Shown here: piece by piece, positions 7,443 through 15,327 of the stretch
Numbering within the stretch: position 1 is the stretch's first letter
Layout: every line of letters begins with the position of its first letter
NCBI GenBank assembly: GCA_964346725.1
Contig: CAYFVM010000014.1
Span: 1-46,422 of the forward strand
Length of the DNA stretch: 46,422 bases
Origin: UBA1715 sp964346725
GTDB lineage: Bacteria > Bacteroidota > Bacteroidia > Bacteroidales > UBA1715
Reading direction: 5' to 3'
Position numbers and translations under genes: made by a program
The notes under the pieces: model-generated
What the model was told of the DNA's origin: nothing
Database searches by the model: none
Seen by the model: only the letters and a program-made list of their open reading frames with translations

Positions 7443-8812
7443 TGGTATTTCTTGTCCAAATATTCTTTGAATGCAGAATAATTTCCTTCTATGTGATCGT
7501 AAAACTCTTCTTTGTTTTCCAAACCTTCCAAACTTGGCGGTAATTGTGGTTCTATGCCGATAGTGTCAATGACTGCGTTCGGAAATTTGGCAGGATGAGC
7601 CGTTTCTAACGAAATAAGTAATTGAGACTCCGGCACATCGTTCTCTGCCATATATTGTTCTACACAATACCATCCCACAGCACCATGAGGTTCCAACACC
7701 ACTTGATATGCATCCCACGCTTGCTTAATTGAGGCACGAGTTTCGGCATCAGACACACTCAAAGGATAAAACATCTTGTCCATTGCTGCAAAATCAGGCT
7801 CTTTAGTGATGTTTCCTTTCTCGTCCATATTTCCACCATAAAGTTCTATCAAACGAGCCAAATTGCTTGGATGCCCAACATTCATGGCATTCGAAAGACA
7901 ATTCTTTGATGGTTCAATCTTGCTGTATTTGTGCGTTTGCATCAACTGTTCAAACTCATTGTTTTCGTTGGTTGCAACCAAAATTTTCTTTACCGGCAAA
8001 CCCATCTTTGTTGCCAACACACAACCCATCATGTCGCCGAAATTTCCCGAAGGAATACAAAAAATCACGTCTTCTAATGCTTCTGTATTTTGATTGCGAA
8101 GTTTGGTGTATGAATAAATGTAGTACACAATTTGCGGAATCAAACGACCAATGTTGATTGAGTTTGCACTTGTAAAGTTCAAGCACTCCAAGTCTGGGTC
8201 TGAAAACGCTTGCTTAACCATAGCTTGCGCATCATCAAACTTGCCATCAATAGCGATAGTTTGTACGTTCTTTTGCAAGGTTGTCATTTGACGACGTTGG
8301 CGCTCACTTACTTCATCTTTTGGGAAAAGTACTGCTATGCGTATGTTGTTTAAACCATAGAACGCATGTGCCATAGCACTTCCGGTGTCGCCCGAAGTAG
8401 CAGTAAGGATGAGTTTCTGCACATTGCTACGTTTCAAATAATATTGCATCATTCGACCCATCATACGTCCTGCAAAGTCCTTGAACGATGCCGTAGGACC
8501 TTGGTCAAGGCGCATTATATATTTTCTGTCTACTACGTTTTCTAATGGCACAGTAAAGTTGTATGCATCCTTGGTCATGGCTAGCAAACCGTCCATAGGA
8601 ACGTCATCTCCCAAGAATTTTGAGAAAACTAGTGCTGCTATTTCATAATATTCTTTGCCCTTCAACGCATTCAATTCAGCAGAAGTGAACGTTGGAATTG
8701 ATTTAGGCATGTATAAACCTTTATCTGGTGCCAATCCTTTCAATAATGCTTCTCCGAAAGAAACTTCGGCAGCTTTGTGGTTTGTAGAAAAATATTGTAT
8801 TCCCTGTGCCAT
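7430..8812 (-). CDS. thrC: Threonine synthase
   Basis: A PLP enzyme converting O-phosphohomoserine to threonine. K111 in TASFKDFAGR is the expected Schiff-base lysine, and SGDTGSA (139-145) is the phosphate-binding motif. I chose the ATG at 8812 (460 residues) because MAQGIQYFSTN begins the conserved N-terminal domain. The longer frame to 8869 adds 19 basic and hydrophobic residues without family similarity. The length fits the enterobacterial-type long threonine synthases. The upstream region is short and divergent from the HerA-like gene. Confidence 0.96.
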   Translation of the reverse strand: MAQGIQYFSTNHKAAEVSFGEALLKGLAPDKGLYMPKSIPTFTSAELNALKGKEYYEIAALVFSKFLGDDVPMDGLLAMTKDAYNFTVPLENVVDRKYIMRLDQGPTASFKDFAGRMMGRMMQYYLKRSNVQKLILTATSGDTGSAMAHAFYGLNNIRIAVLFPKDEVSERQRRQMTTLQKNVQTIAIDGKFDDAQAMVKQAFSDPDLECLNFTSANSINIGRLIPQIVYYIYSYTKLRNQNTEALEDVIFCIPSGNFGDMMGCVLATKMGLPVKKILVATNENNEFEQLMQTHKYSKIEPSKNCLSNAMNVGHPSNLARLIELYGGNMDEKGNITKEPDFAAMDKMFYPLSVSDAETRASIKQAWDAYQVVLEPHGAVGWYCVEQYMAENDVPESQLLISLETAHPAKFPNAVIDTIGIEPQLPPSLEGLENKEEFYDHIEGNYSAFKEYLDKKYQWRK

Positions 8813-8912
8813 TGTTATAATTTTTGGTAAAAATACAGGAATTTTCCTTCTTAATTCCTCTATTTTCAAAACTTTCTATTACTTTGTATTGAAACTATAA
8901 AAATCACGAATT

Positions 8913-10493
8913 ATGTACACACAAGAACAAGGTTTATACATTGCCCACAGCGAAAAAGGCCCAATAAGTATTGTTGGCAAAATGGCAAACCGCCATGGAC
9001 TTATTGCGGGTGCAACAGGAACAGGAAAAACTGTTACTCTACAAGTTATGGCTGAAACATTTTGTCAAGCCGGTGTTCCGTGTTTTATGGCCGATATGAA
9101 AGGTGACTTATCGGGTATTAGCCAAATGGGAAGCATGAATGGTTTTATTGAAAAACGAAAAGACCAATTTGGTGTTCCAAATCCACAATTCCAAGCGTGC
9201 CCGGTACGGTTTTTTGATGTTTTTGGCGAACAAGGTCATCCTATGCGTACCACCATTTCCAATATGGGACCGCAACTTCTTAGCCGACTCATGGACCTTA
9301 ACGAGACACAAAGTGGTGTTCTCAACATCGTATTCCGCATTGCTGATGATAAAGGTTTGCTGATTCTTGACCTTAAAGACCTTCGCTCTATACTTGACTA
9401 CGTTGGAAACAATGCCTCGGAGTATACTTCGGCATATGGAAACATAACCAAACAAACTATTGGTACAATTCAACGTTCTCTTCTCACCCTTGAAAATCAA
9501 GGTGCAAATCAATTTTTTGGAGAACCTTCATTTAATATCTACGATTTATTGCAAACCGAAGGTGGCAAAGGCGTAATGAATGTTTTGGCAGCAGATAAAT
9601 TGATGATGCAGCCAAAATTATATTCTACATTCCTACTCTGGCTTATGAGCGAATTGTATGCTCAACTACCGGAAATTGGCGATATGGAATTGCCAAAACT
9701 CGTGTTCTTCTTTGATGAAGCGCACATGCTTTTTGACGAAACTCCGAAAGCTCTTACTGATAAAATCGAACAAGTTATCCGCCTTATCCGAAGCAAAGGA
9801 GTTGGAATTTATTTTATTTCTCAAAGTCCAACCGACATTCCTGAACGTATTTTAGGACAATTAGGTAACCGCGTTCAGCATGCACTCCGTGCCTACACTC
9901 CAAAAGACCAAAAAGCTGTGAAGACCGCAGCCGATACGTTCCGTGCCAATCCAGACTTCAAAACTGATGAAGCTATTATGAACTTGGAAACCGGCGAAGC
10001 TCTTGTTTCTTTTCTTGATGAAAAAGGTGCTCCTAGCGTTGTAGAACGAGCAAAAATTTTATTTCCACTCAGTCAAATTGGTGCTATTACACCACAACAA
10101 CGTGGCGAAATAATTAACCGTTCAACTATCAAAGGGAAATATGATACCATGATTGACCGCGAAAGTGCATTTGAAGTGTTGCTTGCGCAATCCCAACAAG
10201 CTCAAGCCGAAGCTCAAACAGAAGAAGAGGAAGTTGAAGAAGAAACAACGACAACGAAACAAGGCGGCGGTATATTGGGGAAAGTTGGGAAAGCGATTTT
10301 TACTGCAGCAACTGCGGCTCTTGGAACTATGGTTGGTACTGCCGTGAATAACAAAATTTCGGGCAAGAAATCCAAAAAAGGAATAACAACAAAAGACGTT
10401 GCCGGACGTGTTGCCAAGAATGCTACATCAGCAGCAACAAGAACTCTTACAAGAGAGATTACAAGAAGTATTTTAGGAAATATTATAAAATAG
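8913..10493 (+). CDS. HerA-like ATPase, DUF853 (YjgR) family
   Basis: A 526-residue ATPase of the DUF853/HerA-FtsK superfamily. Walker A is GATGTGKT at 33-40, followed by the family hallmark MADMKGDLSG at about 58-67. Walker B is LVFFFDEAHMLFDE around 263-276. An Arg/Gln-containing segment (FISQSPTDIPERILGQLGNR) lies near 305. Residues ~418-445 are Glu/Thr-rich low complexity, followed by a Gly/Ala-rich segment and a basic C-terminus. The function is unknown; relatives are presumed DNA-pumping or helicase-like. It ends 4 bp before uvrC, suggesting co-expression. Confidence 0.9.
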   Translation: MYTQEQGLYIAHSEKGPISIVGKMANRHGLIAGATGTGKTVTLQVMAETFCQAGVPCFMADMKGDLSGISQMGSMNGFIEKRKDQFGVPNPQFQACPVRFFDVFGEQGHPMRTTISNMGPQLLSRLMDLNETQSGVLNIVFRIADDKGLLILDLKDLRSILDYVGNNASEYTSAYGNITKQTIGTIQRSLLTLENQGANQFFGEPSFNIYDLLQTEGGKGVMNVLAADKLMMQPKLYSTFLLWLMSELYAQLPEIGDMELPKLVFFFDEAHMLFDETPKALTDKIEQVIRLIRSKGVGIYFISQSPTDIPERILGQLGNRVQHALRAYTPKDQKAVKTAADTFRANPDFKTDEAIMNLETGEALVSFLDEKGAPSVVERAKILFPLSQIGAITPQQRGEIINRSTIKGKYDTMIDRESAFEVLLAQSQQAQAEAQTEEEEVEEETTTTKQGGGILGKVGKAIFTAATAALGTMVGTAVNNKISGKKSKKGITTKDVAGRVAKNATSAATRTLTREITRSILGNIIK

Positions 10494-10497
10494 TCAT

Positions 10498-12324
10498 GTG
10501 AGTTCTTACGAAGAACAACGAATCGTTTCAATTCGAGAGCAACTTGCCACGTTGCCCACAAATCCTGGCGTTTATCAATATTTTGATAAACAAGGAACTC
10601 TTATATATGTGGGTAAAGCAAAAAACCTGAAACGCCGTGTTTCGTCCTACTTCAACAAAGAGCAAACGCATCCCAAAACGAAAATGTTGGTAAGCAAAAT
10701 TGTTACCATCAAACATTTTATTGTGAAAACCGAACAAGATGCGCTGCTTCTTGAAAACAACCTCATAAAGAAACACAAACCGCGATACAATGTTTTGCTC
10801 AAGGACGACAAAACCTATCCGTGGATTGTTATCAAAAATGAGCCGTTTCCGCGCATTTTTCTCACGCGCCACATGATTAAGAACGGTTCGCTGTATTTTG
10901 GTCCATACTCAAACGTGCGCATGGCTAAAAACTTGCTCTCGCTGGTTAAGCAACTGTACAAACCACGCACCTGTTCGCTTGCGCTCAACAATGCCGACAT
11001 AGCAAAAGGCAAGTTCAACGTGTGTTTGGAATATCACATTAAAAACTGCAATGCTCCCTGCGTGGCAAAACAATCGGCTGAAGAATATGACAATGCCGTA
11101 GCCGACATTCGCAACATTCTCAAAGGAAACATTAGCGAGGTTATCAAAGTTCTGAAAAACCGCATGCAGAAATATTCATCGGAAATGCGGTACGAAGAAG
11201 CCGGCACCATCAAAGAACAGCTTGACGAACTAGAACGCTACCAAAGCCATTCTACCATTGTGAATCCTACGATTACCAATGTTGACGTGTATTCAATTCT
11301 TGACGATATAGATTCTGCCTATGTAAACTTCCTCAAAGTTGTGAATGGCGCAATTGTGCAACTGCACACGTTGGAACTGAAAAAGCAGCTTGACGAAACT
11401 CCGGAAGAACTTTTAGGCATTGCCATTACAGAAATACGGCAACTTATTCCGAGCACGGCAAAAGAAATCATTGTTCCTTTTGATCCCGATTTTCAATTAG
11501 ACGGCATTACGTTTCACGTTCCCCAACGTGGTGACAAAGCGAGTTTGCTGCACCTTTCGGAACAGAACGCACAGCTCTATAAGGTTGAGAAACTCAAACA
11601 AATGAAACACCTCGACCCCGAACAGCATACCCAGAGAATATTAGAAACCATACAAAAAACCTTGCAACTCAAGGAACTTCCTCGCAATATAGAGTGCTTT
11701 GACAATAGCAACATACAGGGAGCCTATGCGGTAGCGGGCATGGTGCGCTTTACCGATGGGAAACCGAACAAGGCAGAATACCGCAAATTCAACATAAAAA
11801 CGGTGGAAGGCCCCGACGATTACGCGAGCATGGCGGAAGTTATTTACCGCCGCTACAAACGCCTTAGCGAAGAAGGAGAAGCCTTGCCGCAATTGCTCAT
11901 AGTTGATGGTGGCGAAGGGCAAATGGAAGTGGCGCGGCAGGTAATACAAGACCGGTTGCAGCTTGATATTCCCATTGCGGGACTTGCCAAAGACGACAAG
12001 CACCGCACGCGTGAAATGCTGTTTGGATTCCCTCCCAAAACCATTGGAATGAAACCAACCGACCCGCTCTTCCGCCTTATGGAACGCATACAAGACGAAG
12101 TGCATAGATTTGCTATCACTTTCCATCGCAGCCAACGTTCAAAAAACTTTACCACCTCCGAGCTCGACAACATTAAAGGACTTGGCCCCAAAACCATAGA
12201 ATTGTTGTTCAAAAATTTCAAGACAATCTCTGCCATTCGCGAGGCTTCCAAAACAGAATTGGCTACCGTTGTGGGACCAAGCAAAGCACGAATAATCAAA
12301 GAATATTTTGAAAAAACGAAATAA
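10498..12324 (+). CDS. uvrC: Excinuclease ABC subunit C
   Basis: A 608-residue protein, the dual-incision nuclease of nucleotide excision repair, acting with UvrA and UvrB. The N-terminal GIY-YIG nuclease shows GVYQYF and IYVGKAKNLKRR (about 24-45). A zinc-type cysteine region lies around 160-190. The UVR motif is at about 210-245 (EEAGTIKEQLDELE). The RNase H-like nuclease contains IECFDNSNIQG near 395-405, and a helix-hairpin-helix pair ends the protein (LDNIKGLGPKTIELLF and beyond). The GTG start at 10498 is the only start close after the preceding stop; the neighbouring ATG at 10496 is immediately followed by a stop in its frame. Confidence 0.96.
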   Translation: MSSYEEQRIVSIREQLATLPTNPGVYQYFDKQGTLIYVGKAKNLKRRVSSYFNKEQTHPKTKMLVSKIVTIKHFIVKTEQDALLLENNLIKKHKPRYNVLLKDDKTYPWIVIKNEPFPRIFLTRHMIKNGSLYFGPYSNVRMAKNLLSLVKQLYKPRTCSLALNNADIAKGKFNVCLEYHIKNCNAPCVAKQSAEEYDNAVADIRNILKGNISEVIKVLKNRMQKYSSEMRYEEAGTIKEQLDELERYQSHSTIVNPTITNVDVYSILDDIDSAYVNFLKVVNGAIVQLHTLELKKQLDETPEELLGIAITEIRQLIPSTAKEIIVPFDPDFQLDGITFHVPQRGDKASLLHLSEQNAQLYKVEKLKQMKHLDPEQHTQRILETIQKTLQLKELPRNIECFDNSNIQGAYAVAGMVRFTDGKPNKAEYRKFNIKTVEGPDDYASMAEVIYRRYKRLSEEGEALPQLLIVDGGEGQMEVARQVIQDRLQLDIPIAGLAKDDKHRTREMLFGFPPKTIGMKPTDPLFRLMERIQDEVHRFAITFHRSQRSKNFTTSELDNIKGLGPKTIELLFKNFKTISAIREASKTELATVVGPSKARIIKEYFEKTK

Positions 12325-12329
12325 ACAAA

Positions 12330-12361
12330 AAGCCCGAAACGAACTGAATCATTTCGGGCTT
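12330..12361. terminator. Convergent terminator between uvrC and exbD
   Basis: AAGCCCGAAA (12330-12339) and TTTCGGGCTT (12352-12361) form a perfect 10-bp stem with a 12-nt loop. It has A's before and is placed between convergent genes, so it may serve both. Confidence 0.8.
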
Positions 12362-12380
12362 CATAAACTATGAAGAAAAT

Positions 12381-12848
12381 TTAGTTTTTAGGTATTACCG
12401 CATAACTGATTTTCAATGCATTTGCTTTACGCAATTCCATTTTAACATCGGTCACAATACCCATTTTTGCTTTTGAATCAACTTTTAGAGAGACCGTAAG
12501 TTGTGAACGATCGTTTGCTGCCATTGATCCACGCTCTGTTTCTATGAACTGAGCTATCTTTGAAATATCTTCAATTGATTCGTTCAATTGAAGAACCGGT
12601 TGCGTACCATATATCTTCTGCATAACCATTGAGGGAGCTGAAATATATATGCTACTTACCACTGATTTCTTTTCTAGTTTTACATACTCCGTTGCTTTAG
12701 GCAAATGAGGTTTTTTTACCAATAAAGTGCTTTCTCGCATCGTTGTAGAAACCATGAAGAAGAATATCAACATGAAAATAATATCAGGTAGTGACTGCGT
12801 TGATATTGCAGGAGGTTCTTTTTTCTCTTTACTTCTAAACTGTGCCAT
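12381..12848 (-). CDS. exbD: ExbD/TolR family protein (second copy)
   Basis: A 155-residue biopolymer-transport protein. There is a short cytoplasmic N-terminus, one transmembrane helix at about 22-42 carrying the conserved Asp in SLPDIIFMLIFFFMVS (proton path), and a periplasmic domain from ~45 onward. With ExbB it would convert the proton gradient into mechanical work for an outer-membrane partner. It starts 2 bp after the first exbD and is last in the exbB operon. Confidence 0.92.
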   Translation of the reverse strand: MAQFRSKEKKEPPAISTQSLPDIIFMLIFFFMVSTTMRESTLLVKKPHLPKATEYVKLEKKSVVSSIYISAPSMVMQKIYGTQPVLQLNESIEDISKIAQFIETERGSMAANDRSQLTVSLKVDSKAKMGIVTDVKMELRKANALKISYAVIPKN

Positions 12849-12850
12849 AA

Positions 12851-13438
12851 CTATTTTCCTCCAATATTTTTAGGTTCTGCTTCAGAAATCTTTTGTGGAA
12901 TAATTTGTTTAATCAAATCTTGTTGATTTTCTTTCAAATCCTTAAAAGGTCTTTTATAGTATTTTAAAGAATAATAATCTTTAACCTCATTGTATGCGGC
13001 AACAATCTCATTCTGAACTTCAATGAATTTCTGGTAAGACGTTCCACGGTCATTTTGAATACTCACAATAGCTTTGGTAACTTTAACTCTTCCTATACCG
13101 GGTATACTTTCCTCCGTATAACCAGGATACTGTTTGTCCTCCAAATTGTTATTCATATTCATCAAGAAATCCTTGAGGGTTTTACGCAACTCACGAGCAT
13201 GCATAGGTTTTTTCTCCACCATCAACTTGTCGTCTTTGTTTACAAGAACCACAAACAAATCTTTGTCTAGCACCTTAACGTCTTCTAGTACTTCTGTTGG
13301 GTCTTGATATGGTGGCAACATACGGAACAAACCTTTATCTGTCTCCATTGTTGTTGCTGTAAGGAAAAATATCAACAACATGAATGAGATATCGGCCATT
13401 GATGATCCGTTTATTTCAGGAACTTTTTTCTTACCCAT
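12851..13438 (-). CDS. exbD: ExbD/TolR family protein (first copy)
   Basis: A 195-residue ExbD-like protein. The single transmembrane helix (about 14-33) contains the proton-path Asp in SSMADISFMLLIFFLTATT. The periplasmic part is longer than in the other copy, with a charged linker and a C-terminal Lys/Pro-rich tail. Paired, unequal ExbD proteins next to one ExbB are common in Bacteroidota. The gene lies 44 bp downstream of the Cys-loop membrane protein gene. Confidence 0.92.
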   Translation of the reverse strand: MGKKKVPEINGSSMADISFMLLIFFLTATTMETDKGLFRMLPPYQDPTEVLEDVKVLDKDLFVVLVNKDDKLMVEKKPMHARELRKTLKDFLMNMNNNLEDKQYPGYTEESIPGIGRVKVTKAIVSIQNDRGTSYQKFIEVQNEIVAAYNEVKDYYSLKYYKRPFKDLKENQQDLIKQIIPQKISEAEPKNIGGK

Positions 13439-13482
13439 ATTTTTACGTTTAAAGAGGGGAATTTACATCCCCCTCTTGTTTT

Positions 13483-14076
13483 TTATTTTCTTAAAAATTT
13501 AATTACAATAGGTGAAAGTATCGCCAATACAGCTCCTGCCAACAAAATGTATGTCGCATACAACAATGAATCCGTCATAAGGATATCAAACTTTGTAATG
13601 ATACCATCAAAACCTATAATTTCAGGAATTTCAGGAGATGACAAGAGGTATCCAACTATTGCTGACACAAGAAGGAATATTCCCACTCCTACTGCTGTTT
13701 TTGACATTTTTTTACTTGTTGCAAATGGTGAATATACCGCCATTATTAACATGAGTATGATAGCTACGATAACCAATACTATTGAAAATACTAAGTATAT
13801 ATCAGCGTAATTGATACACTCTTGACTACATTCTTGTATAGTAATGCCTTGTGCTTCTTGTCTTTCTTGTATTTCAGCATAAGAAAGAGCGCAAGAATCA
13901 GCCGGCAAAAAATAGGTTTCCCCTTCAGGACCCATTGCCTCGCATACTGGTAAAGTACATGCTAAGCAGTCCTTTCCAGCAGCGGCCGCCCAATACCATA
14001 TGGTTACCAATAATGATAACACGAGCAATGACACGTAACCGACCTTAAATGCTTTGTTAAACTTTTGATTATCCAT
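13483..14076 (-). CDS. Uncharacterised four-TM membrane protein with six-cysteine loop, in exbB-exbD operon
   Basis: I do not recognise a named family. The 197 residues contain predicted membrane helices at about 13-33, 94-115, 128-146 and 170-193. The long first loop (34-92), which should be periplasmic, has six cysteines at 37, 40, 45, 62, 83 and 87, the only cysteines in the protein; three disulfides would be possible. The C-terminus is short and basic. It sits 6 bp after exbB and 44 bp before the first exbD, so it is inserted into the proton-channel operon and probably works with it. It could be an accessory subunit or a sensor. No enzymatic motif is visible. Confidence 0.75.
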   Translation of the reverse strand: MDNQKFNKAFKVGYVSLLVLSLLVTIWYWAAAAGKDCLACTLPVCEAMGPEGETYFLPADSCALSYAEIQERQEAQGITIQECSQECINYADIYLVFSIVLVIVAIILMLIMAVYSPFATSKKMSKTAVGVGIFLLVSAIVGYLLSSPEIPEIIGFDGIITKFDILMTDSLLYATYILLAGAVLAILSPIVIKFLRK

Positions 14077-14082
14077 CAGTTA

Positions 14083-14904
14083 TTAGTTTTTAGCGTTGTA
14101 CTTAACTACAAGGTCAACTAAAGAAATAGAAGAATCTTCCATATCAGTAGTTAAGTCATCAACTTTTGTCAATAAATAATTATAGAACACTTGAAGAATC
14201 ATGGCAACAATCAAACCACCTACAGTAGTGATAAGAGCAACCTTGATACCAGAAGCAACAACTGTTGGAGACATTTCACCTGCGATTGCGATAGCATCGA
14301 ATGCTTGAATCATACCGACAACTGTTCCCAAGAATCCTAAAGATGGTGCTAAGCCGATACAAAGTGAAATCCATGTTAAACCTTTTTCCAAAAGTCCCAT
14401 TTGAACACTTCCGTATGAAGCAACTGTTTTTTCTACCATTTCAGGTCCGTCTTGCAAACGAGTTAAACCTTGATAAAAAATACTTGCAACTGGTCCAGGA
14501 GTGTTACGGCAAATTTCTAATGCCTTTGCTTCATCCTTTTCGTTTAATGCTGCTTCTATACTTCCTAATAATTTCTTTGTGTTAGTTGAAGCTAAGTTCA
14601 AATAAAGAATTCTTTCGATTGAAATAGCAATACCAACGATCAAGCAAATCAATACTAACGCCATAAATCCGGCACCACCTTCAATGAATTTTTCCTTGAT
14701 AACTTGATGGAAACCTTTTTCTTCCGGTTTTACTACTTCTTCTTCTGCTGCTTCAGTTGTAGCCTCTACTGCTTTTGCAGAATCTGCTTTTGCAACTGCT
14801 TCTGTTGCTTTTGCAGAATCATTGCTTGGAGCAACTTGTTCTTGTGAAAATGAAGTTAGGCTGAATAACCCGAACGCCATCACTAATGCAAATACTTTCT
14901 TCAT
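14083..14904 (-). CDS. exbB: MotA/TolQ/ExbB proton channel family protein with signal peptide
   Basis: A 273-residue ExbB/TolQ homologue. A typical signal peptide (1-20, ending SFSQ) is followed by an Ala/Glu/Lys-rich low-complexity stretch (about 25-62) with an internal near-repeat around DSAKA. The conserved channel domain has helices near 72-94, 175-200 and 215-240, including the LGFLGTVVGMIQAF and ALITTVGGLIVA signatures that line the proton path. The N-terminal extension is usual in Bacteroidota ExbB proteins. It heads the operon exbB - Cys-loop protein - exbD - exbD, with a strong promoter at 14999-15029. No tonB gene is present in the window. Confidence 0.94.
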   Translation of the reverse strand: MKKVFALVMAFGLFSLTSFSQEQVAPSNDSAKATEAVAKADSAKAVEATTEAAEEEVVKPEEKGFHQVIKEKFIEGGAGFMALVLICLIVGIAISIERILYLNLASTNTKKLLGSIEAALNEKDEAKALEICRNTPGPVASIFYQGLTRLQDGPEMVEKTVASYGSVQMGLLEKGLTWISLCIGLAPSLGFLGTVVGMIQAFDAIAIAGEMSPTVVASGIKVALITTVGGLIVAMILQVFYNYLLTKVDDLTTDMEDSSISLVDLVVKYNAKN

Positions 14905-14998
14905 AATTTTACTTTTATTAATACTTTCGTTTTTTATTGTTTTATTTAAAATTATTTCTAACTATAAGCTAAAATTAATGCACTATTTTGTCTCTGCA

Positions 14999-15029
14999 CA
15001 AAAGTAGTTTTTTTAGATATATCTTCAAA
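14999..15029 (-). promoter_or_regulatory. Promoter of the exbB operon (TTTG-N19-TACTTTTG)
   Basis: On the minus strand TTTG (15029-15026), a 19-bp spacer and TACTTTTG (15006-14999) exactly fit the Bacteroidota primary sigma consensus. Transcription would start near 14992, leaving a ~90-nt AT-rich 5' leader before the ATG at 14904. I see no known riboswitch in the leader. Confidence 0.75.
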
Positions 15030-15104
15030 TCTTTTTCACAAATGTTTTTAAAAATATTTTCTATCCATTCTCTGAGTTTCTAATCTTTATAAAAACCTCA
15101 AAAG

Positions 15105-15195
15105 TGGCGGAGAGACGGGGATTCGAACCCCGGATACCCTTTGGGAGTATACGCACTTTCCAGGCGCGCTCCTTAAACCACTCGGACATCTCTCC
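15105..15195 (-). tRNA. tRNA-Ser (anticodon GGA)
   Basis: The reverse complement gives acceptor GGAGAGA/TCTCTCC with discriminator G, a D-arm with GTGGTTTAAGG, anticodon stem CGCGC/GTGCG with loop CTGGAAA (anticodon GGA), a long class II variable arm (TACTCCCAAAGGGTA) and T-arm CGGGG-TTCGAAT-CCCCG. The CCA is encoded at 15107-15105. It reads UCC and UCU. The surrounding 14905-15327 gap otherwise holds the exbB promoter, a -7 box and a terminator. Confidence 0.95.
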
Positions 15196-15205
15196 TATTG
15201 CGCCA

Positions 15206-15213
15206 CAAAAGTA
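15206..15213 (-). promoter_or_regulatory. -7 box for tRNA-Ser (TACTTTTG)
   Basis: TACTTTTG on the minus strand ends 10 bp before the tRNA 5' end. A TTTG lies upstream, but with a 15-bp spacer instead of 19. Confidence 0.5.
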
Positions 15214-15267
15214 GTCATTTTTTCATTTCAAAACTTATGCTTATAGAACAAAGAAAGACTCTATACA

Positions 15268-15309
15268 AAAAAGAAAGAGACACTGAAAAATCAGTATCTC
15301 TTTCTTTTT
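15268..15309 (-). terminator. Terminator after the OmpA/TPR gene
   Basis: A long stem (15268-15286 with 15291-15309, one internal mismatch, AAAA loop) around AAAGAAAGAGA and TCTCTTTCTTT. It lies 18 bp past the stop of the minus-strand OmpA gene and is A/T flanked on both sides, so it could act in both directions. Confidence 0.75.
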
Positions 15310-15327
15310 ATTTAGATTCAAGTCTCT

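Noticed and set aside
8813..8869. A longer N-terminus for threonine synthase
   Set aside because: The 19 extra residues do not match the family and the ATG at 8812 begins the conserved region.
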